NCBI GenBank assembly: GCA_964550165.1
Contig: CAZJYC010000051.1
Coordinates: 1 to 18,344 of the forward strand
Reading direction: 5' to 3'
Length of the DNA stretch: 18,344 bases
From: CAZJYC01 sp964550165
GTDB lineage: Bacteria; Acidobacteriota; Aminicenantia; Aminicenantales; Aminicenantaceae
The translations under genes and the position numbers were made by a program. Of this stretch, positions 14,206 through 18,344 are shown in pieces. The notes beneath the pieces are model-generated. The model was not told where the DNA came from and ran no database searches. It saw only the letters and a list, made by a program, of their open reading frames with translations. How positions within the stretch are numbered: position 1 is the stretch's first letter; each line of letters starts with the position of its first letter.

Positions 14206-15102
14206 TCAGACCTCGCTTTCGATGATCTGGATTTCCGCCAGGTTCGCCTTTCCCAAGCCCATTTTCTCAGCCGTCTTGAGATAGACAGGCTCCCTTTTTT
14301 CTTCTTCAAGCCGGGGAAGTCCTTTTTTGGCTCTCAGCTCTTTGATGATTTTCCAGCCGACAGAGTCAGCAGCCACAGGGTCGAGACTGAAAAGAAGGGC
14401 TTCGTATTTTTCCGCCCAGCGGGCATGGTAGGAAGGACCACGATGGTACTGAACGTACAGGCAATCCAGGATAGCCAGTCGATGCTTGCTCTTGATGGAT
14501 TTTGTCTCGAAAAGCTCAGGAATGAAAGGGTTGCAGTTATGATCATGGTATTTGTTGGGGTTATGGATGGCGCCAAAATAATTTTTCATCCCGGCCGTCA
14601 CTCCGGCCATGCCGTGATCTTTCAGAACTGCCAAGCTTATGGAGGAGGATATCATATCCGCTTGGATCGACGAAAAGAGGCTGCCGATGTTGAGGTAGGA
14701 AACCAGCTCCTCATCGTAGCCAACACCCTGTGTGTCTGTGCCAAAGACCTTAAAGCTGTTGCCGCTGTAATTCAGCCGGTAGCCGGCATCTTTCAATTCG
14801 CGGTTCGTTCTGTCCCAGACGACGATATTGCTCTCTGGAATTCCGCTTTCAGAGAGGACACGGGCTAAAGATAAGGAGAGCTCCGGTCGGGTGGAGAGCA
14901 TTTTTCCGCTGATGGTATTAATCTTTATTCCTATTCTTTCATTCGTTTTGAACAGAGGGCGCAGGCTGTCCTTAAGATTTTTCTCTTTGGTTAAAATTTG
15001 GAGCCCTCTGGAGCACATGCTCAGGAGTTTGTTCTGGTCAATATCCCCCTTAGAGTTCAGGATCCCTTTTCCTCTGACAAGCACGACTTTCGAAATCGCC
15101 AT
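14206..15102 (-). CDS. DUF362-domain protein
   Basis: A 298-residue protein with hallmarks of the DUF362 family: VVLVRG near the start, RIGIKINTISGKMLSTRPEL near 56-75, a central NIVVWDRTNRELKDAGY, MKNYFGAIHNPNKYH near 172-186, and DPVAADSVG at 241-249. The C-terminal 4Fe-4S pair found in many DUF362 proteins is absent. No signal peptide is visible, and an in-frame stop just upstream of the ATG excludes a longer form. AAGGAG is present but 15 bases before the ATG, an unusually long spacing. It is the first gene of a three-gene operon with the radical SAM enzyme and the membrane protein. DUF362 function is not established to my knowledge. Confidence 0.85.
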   Translation of the reverse strand: MAISKVVLVRGKGILNSKGDIDQNKLLSMCSRGLQILTKEKNLKDSLRPLFKTNERIGIKINTISGKMLSTRPELSLSLARVLSESGIPESNIVVWDRTNRELKDAGYRLNYSGNSFKVFGTDTQGVGYDEELVSYLNIGSLFSSIQADMISSSISLAVLKDHGMAGVTAGMKNYFGAIHNPNKYHDHNCNPFIPELFETKSIKSKHRLAILDCLYVQYHRGPSYHARWAEKYEALLFSLDPVAADSVGWKIIKELRAKKGLPRLEEEKREPVYLKTAEKMGLGKANLAEIQIIESEV

Positions 15103-15111
15103 AACATTTAA

Positions 15112-15140
15112 AAATTACTCCTTATCCCAAATTCTGTCAA
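15112..15140 (-). promoter_or_regulatory. Weak promoter candidate for the DUF362 operon
   Basis: On the minus strand a perfect TTGACA (15140-15135) is followed after 17 bases by TAATTT (15117-15112). The -10 is poor. A start about 7 bases further would fall almost on the ATG, leaving out the AAGGAG, so the real promoter may lie further upstream in the divergent region. Confidence 0.2.
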
Positions 15141-15164
15141 CACGGCAGGGCTGAATGAAGAGAC

Positions 15165-15193
15165 TTGTCAAAAAGTGAATTTGTGCTTATAGT
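15165..15193 (+). promoter_or_regulatory. Sigma70-type promoter for the DUF6599 gene
   Basis: TTGTCA (15165-15170) and TATAGT (15188-15193) are separated by exactly 17 bases, each one mismatch from consensus. The predicted start near 15200 gives a leader of about 29 bases with a GGAG 8 bases before the ATG. It lies in the 126-base divergent region shared with the DUF362 operon. Confidence 0.6.
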
Positions 15194-15228
15194 GAATAAG
15201 TCGATTTTTTAATGATGGAGCATTAAGG

Positions 15229-16143
15229 ATGAGAGCTTGGCAATTTAAAAAATTATCAACAATTGCTTTCCTTTTCATTTTTTGGATCCCTTTGCTGAGC
15301 GCTGGAGGAGGAAAAGAAGAAGATGCTTCCTCCCTTCAGTCTCTCTTGCCTGAAGTACAATCTTGGAAATTTTCGGATGCCCCCCAGCACTATTTTCCCC
15401 AAACGCTTTACGAATACATCAACGGCGCTGCCGAGATTTACTTAGCCTATGATTTTAGGGAATTGATCGTTGGCCAGTATACAAGGGAAGACGCGGATTC
15501 TTCCCTCACTCTGGAAATCTATGATATGGGGAATGATGAAAATTCTTTCGGGATCTACAGCGCAGAACGATTCCCTGACAACAACTTTATCCCTGTTGGC
15601 AATCAGGGTTATTTGGAAGAAGGAGCACTGAATTTTATCGTTGGACAGTATTATGTCAAACTGCTCTGTTTTGACTGTGGCCAGGGCTCGGACGACATTC
15701 TCAAGCTTTTTTCTCAAGAAGTCGCCAACAGAGTCAAAGATAAAGGGCGCCTTCCCCACGTGCTCGGCTTTTTCCCAAAGGAAGGGCTGGTTCAGAACAG
15801 CGAGAGATTTCAACTGCATAATTTCTTAGGCTACAGCTTCCTTCAGGGTGGGTACATGGCCGAGTACAAGCACGATAACCTCGATTTTGTATGCATCATC
15901 ATTAAAGGAAAAGATGAAAAGGATGCGCAGGATATGATGAACCAGTATCTGAAGGCAAAGAGCGAGCTTGGCATCCAGGAAATTCCATCTGGATTTCGCC
16001 TCAAAGACCGCTATTATCACAACATCTATCTAGCAAGGATAAAGAATTATCTTTGCGGAGTTATGAAAATCAAGGATGGGTTTGAAAAGGTAGGAGAGAC
16101 GTATTTAGGAATGCTGGCCGAAGCCTTGAAGAAAAGCTCATAA
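15229..16143 (+). CDS. Secreted DUF6599-type protein
   Basis: A 304-residue protein. Residues 1-25 form a signal peptide: basic start (MRAWQFKK), hydrophobic core (TIAFLFIFWIPLL), and a likely cut after LLSA. The mature part contains YINGAAEIYLAYDFREL near 64-80, YDMGNDENSFGIYS near 103-116 and a second half with similar alternating strands. I recognise these as features of DUF6599, a family of unknown function frequent in Acidobacteria and Aminicenantes-like genomes. It is transcribed alone, divergently from the DUF362 operon. Function unknown; an exported or envelope location is likely. Confidence 0.75.
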   Translation: MRAWQFKKLSTIAFLFIFWIPLLSAGGGKEEDASSLQSLLPEVQSWKFSDAPQHYFPQTLYEYINGAAEIYLAYDFRELIVGQYTREDADSSLTLEIYDMGNDENSFGIYSAERFPDNNFIPVGNQGYLEEGALNFIVGQYYVKLLCFDCGQGSDDILKLFSQEVANRVKDKGRLPHVLGFFPKEGLVQNSERFQLHNFLGYSFLQGGYMAEYKHDNLDFVCIIIKGKDEKDAQDMMNQYLKAKSELGIQEIPSGFRLKDRYYHNIYLARIKNYLCGVMKIKDGFEKVGETYLGMLAEALKKSS

Positions 16144-16190
16144 CGAATTTCCCCCCGCATTCCTGCCTGCCGGAGCGCTCCTTCTGGCCC
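16144..16190. other. Convergent intergenic gap with a short palindrome
   Basis: The DUF6599 gene and the GGDEF gene end facing each other across 47 bases. The gap holds a perfect 10-bp palindrome, GGAGCGCTCC (16172-16181), in GC-rich sequence without a U-tract. It could help termination in both directions or be a fragment of a dispersed GC-rich repeat; I cannot tell which. Confidence 0.3.
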
Positions 16191-17117
16191 TTAGCGGTTC
16201 TCGTCTATCAAAATGGAGGAGAATTTAACAATGACCGAGCAATTGCGCCCCTTCTCTTTAGCTTGATAAAGGGCGTTATCCGCGGATTGAATTAGTCTGT
16301 TTACCGATGCTCGAGTCAGGTTGTCTGAAGACGTTCCACCCAGACTGACCGTGACGTTCAGAGAAGCAATCTCCGTTTGTATCGGTTTTTCTGAAACGGC
16401 AAGGCGAAGCCTTTCAGCAATCTGAGTCATGTCTTTCAGACCGCAGTTGGGGAGGACGATGAGCATTTCATCTCCGCCGTAACGACCGACTTTATCATAG
16501 GGCCGGATGGCTTTTCTAAACCGCGCCGCGATTGCAGCCAGAACTCTGTCCCCCATGAAGTGCCCGTGGGCATCGTTGATGAGCTTGAAATGGTCGATGT
16601 CGCCCATAATCAGTCCGGTGGGCTGGTTTTGCCTCCAGCCTCGGTTGAGCTCATCTTCCAGAATCTCGATGATTTTGCTCTTGTTCCAGATCTTGGTTAA
16701 GGCATCAAAGCTGGCCAATCTTATGCAGCTGTCTTCGAGCTCAATGACCCGCTCCGCATTCTGGAGACGCACTTTGAGCTGAAGGAAGTTAAAGGGCTTG
16801 ATGATATAATCGTCAGCCCCGGCGGACAGGCCGCGGATGATATCATATTCGCCATCTTTTCCCGTGAGGAGGATGATGTACTTGTTTTTGGTTCTTTGAT
16901 CTTGGATTTCCTGACGAATCTGGCGACAGATCTCTTCAGACCCGACTTCGGTCATCACCCAATTGATAAGAGCCAAACGAATTTCATCATTTTTCAACGC
17001 CTCCAGAGTAGCTCGACCGTTATTGGCGATTACGACTTCATAGCCCCACTCTTTGATGTCGCTCTCCAGTTGCTTGGCATAAGCGAGATCTGGCTCAGCA
17101 ATCAGAATTTTCAACAT
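16191..17117 (-). CDS. Response-regulator-like diguanylate cyclase (REC-GGDEF) with altered phospho-acceptor
   Basis: A 308-residue protein. Residues 3-120 form a CheY-like receiver with an acidic residue at D10, T85 and K107 (KPF). The phospho-acceptor position is Asn52 (LALINWVM, codon AAT) where Asp is expected. The GGDEF domain spans about 138-295, with FDALTKIWNK, GDIDHFKLIND, the active-site GGDEM at 214-218 and SLGG. The inhibitory RxxD site is present five residues before the GGDEM (RPYD, 205-208). So a c-di-GMP synthase with product feedback is expected, but phosphorelay control is doubtful. No sensor kinase is adjacent. AAAGGAAG precedes the ATG. The last residue of GGDEF is Met rather than Phe, a tolerated change. 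Confidence 0.92.
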   Translation of the reverse strand: MLKILIAEPDLAYAKQLESDIKEWGYEVVIANNGRATLEALKNDEIRLALINWVMTEVGSEEICRQIRQEIQDQRTKNKYIILLTGKDGEYDIIRGLSAGADDYIIKPFNFLQLKVRLQNAERVIELEDSCIRLASFDALTKIWNKSKIIEILEDELNRGWRQNQPTGLIMGDIDHFKLINDAHGHFMGDRVLAAIAARFRKAIRPYDKVGRYGGDEMLIVLPNCGLKDMTQIAERLRLAVSEKPIQTEIASLNVTVSLGGTSSDNLTRASVNRLIQSADNALYQAKEKGRNCSVIVKFSSILIDENR

Positions 17118-17160
17118 CTTAACTTCCTTTAATGGTCTAAAAATGCTCAGATTTTTTAAT

Positions 17161-17188
17161 TTTATATATTCTGGCTGAGAACGGTCAA
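17161..17188 (-). promoter_or_regulatory. Sigma70-type promoter for the GGDEF gene
   Basis: On the minus strand TTGACC (17188-17183) and TATAAA (17166-17161) are 16 bases apart, each one mismatch from consensus. The predicted start lies about 37 bases before the ATG at 17117, leaving room for the AAAGGAAG ribosome site. Confidence 0.5.
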
Positions 17189-17299
17189 CTACCTTTCCAG
17201 GTGAATAAGAGGGTGATATTTACCCTTTTTTTATGACTTTTTTGAGGTTTGACTTATCCTCCGTTGAGAGGAAGTTCAGGGATTTTAAATCCTGCTATA

Positions 17300-17333
17300 A
17301 GTCTGTTGATTTAAATTTTAAACAGACTATAAT
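17300..17333 (+). promoter_or_regulatory. Inverted repeat with consensus TATAAT before the AI-2E-family gene
   Basis: AGTCTGTT (17300-17307) and AACAGACT (17321-17328) are exact reverse complements separated by 13 A/T-rich bases. A consensus TATAAT (17328-17333) begins at the edge of the right arm. A TTGATT at 17306-17311 gives a 16-base spacer. Operator control of the downstream gene is plausible. A start near 17340 would leave a very short leader with the AGGAGA near its 5' end, which weakens the assignment. Confidence 0.4.
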
Positions 17334-17348
17334 GTTAGGAGAAAACTC

Positions 17349-18344
17349 ATGCGGGAAAACAAGGTTGTTGCCGCTTCGCTGGTGATCATCGTTATTTTTA
17401 TCGCCGGCGTTTTGCTCAAACATGCCAAACCCGTGCTTTTCCCCCTTTTTTTAGCCCTCTTTCTCTCCTTCGTCCTCTCGCCTGTCTTGGATTTTTTTAC
17501 CCGTCTGAAGATTCCAAAGGTCATATCCATCATTTTCATTATAGCCGTCAGTTTTTTCGTCATTTATCTTCTGGGAGTTCTTTTCTACTCCAGCGGAAAG
17601 GCTTTTGCGGCAGAATTTCCAAAGTATGACAAAAAGATTAGCTCGATTTTGGCCTCCATTCAGGAAAAATTTAAACCGGCCAGGCTCCAATGGGATCCGG
17701 GGAATTGGGTTGAACAGCTTGATATCAAGAGGATCGGCTCCTTTGTTCTGTCTTCCCTCGGGCCTTTTTTCTCTTTTATTTCCAATCTTTTTCTGATTTT
17801 TGTTTTTCTTATTTTTATTCTGGCTGGTCGAGGAAAGACAAAAGAAAAGGTCACCAAGTCCTTTAGCCACGAAAGGTCCTCACAAATTATCAGCGTCATC
17901 CAGAATATCGACAGTCAAATTCAAAGATATCTGGCCATTAAGACGGTCATCAGTTTTTTCACCGGCGTTTTTGCAACGGTTGTTTTGTTGCTTTTTGGAG
18001 TGGATTTTGCCATCGTTTTTGGCTTCTTGACGTTCATCCTGAATTACATCCCCAATATCGGCTCAATCATCGCCACAGCACTGCCCATCGCCATCGCCAT
18101 TTTTCAATTCGAGACCCTTTGGCCTGCTTTTTGGATCTTTATCATTTTGGGAGCAATCCAGATGATCTTGGGGAATTTCTTTGAGCCGAGGCTGATGGGG
18201 CAGGGTTTGGGATTAAGCACACTTGTCGTCCTTTTCTCTTTATTTTTCTGGGGCTGGCTATGGGGAATTCCAGGAATGATCCTGGCTGTGCCCACCGCAG
18301 CCATCGTCAAGATTGTCTGCAGCAATATCCCCGCTCTCCGCTTT
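17349..18344 (+). CDS. AI-2E/PerM-family transporter (3' end cut by window)
   Basis: 332 residues are visible and the frame is open to the right edge. AGGAGA lies 6 bases before the ATG. The N-terminus has two close hydrophobic helices (about 7-22 and 26-48, VLFPLFLALFLSFVLSPVLD), a third near 55-72, then a soluble segment (about 75-130) and a helix near 137-158. The C-terminal part has typical family segments: FLTFILNYIPNIGSIIA, the FEPRLMGQGLGLSTLVV stretch, and WGIPGMILAVPTAAIVK. These match the AI-2E transporter family (TqsA, PerM, YdiK; some members are Na+/H+ antiporter-like). The substrate cannot be inferred. Only a short C-terminal piece is likely to be missing. Confidence 0.9.
   Translation, partial: MRENKVVAASLVIIVIFIAGVLLKHAKPVLFPLFLALFLSFVLSPVLDFFTRLKIPKVISIIFIIAVSFFVIYLLGVLFYSSGKAFAAEFPKYDKKISSILASIQEKFKPARLQWDPGNWVEQLDIKRIGSFVLSSLGPFFSFISNLFLIFVFLIFILAGRGKTKEKVTKSFSHERSSQIISVIQNIDSQIQRYLAIKTVISFFTGVFATVVLLLFGVDFAIVFGFLTFILNYIPNIGSIIATALPIAIAIFQFETLWPAFWIFIILGAIQMILGNFFEPRLMGQGLGLSTLVVLFSLFFWGWLWGIPGMILAVPTAAIVKIVCSNIPALRF

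Overview
This window looks like a chromosomal segment of a strictly anaerobic bacterium of moderate G+C content. It is dominated by one long, tightly packed minus-strand operon of redox enzymes. The combination of a Flox/Hdr electron-transfer complex, a DUF362 / AmmeMemoRadiSam / spermidine-synthase-like trio and a DUF6599 protein reminds me of Candidatus Aminicenantes or a related deep-branching anaerobe. That taxonomic guess is an inference from gene families, not from a marker gene.

Region 1 (1-10612, minus strand, read from right to left) holds thirteen genes in the order hdrC, hdrB, korD, korA, korB, korC, hdrA, mvhD, two AsrA/Frh-like 4Fe-4S proteins, flxA, a fumarate-reductase-type iron-sulfur subunit and a fumarate-reductase-type flavoprotein that runs off the left edge. 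Most junctions are overlaps or gaps of a few bases, several of them ATGA or TAATG couplings, so this reads as one transcription unit. Together the genes encode a 2-oxoacid (probably 2-oxoglutarate):ferredoxin oxidoreductase, a complete HdrABC-MvhD flavin-bifurcation core, a Flox-type NAD(P)H entry module and an SdhA/FrdA-B pair. No hydrogenase subunits are present, so NAD(P)H rather than H2 is the likely soluble electron carrier. My main hypothesis is an electron-bifurcating (or confurcating) machine that ties NAD(P)H, ferredoxin, a fumarate/succinate-type couple and 2-oxoacid oxidation or carboxylation together.

Region 2 (10613-10939) is the upstream region of that operon. It holds a perfect 9-bp palindrome at a plausible promoter, a larger 18-bp inverted repeat that looks like a dispersed palindromic element, and a hairpin at the end of the preceding gene.

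Region 3 (10940-15102, minus strand) is a second compact operon: a DUF362 protein, a radical SAM enzyme of the AmmeMemoRadiSam family with a Tat-like N-terminus, and a polytopic membrane protein with an internal spermidine-synthase-like domain that lacks the usual catalytic acidic motif.

Region 4 (15103-18344) holds a secreted DUF6599-type protein (+), a GGDEF response regulator whose receiver has Asn in place of the phospho-acceptor Asp (-), and an AI-2E/PerM-family membrane protein (+) cut by the right edge. I found no tRNA, rRNA, CRISPR array, transposase or phage gene.
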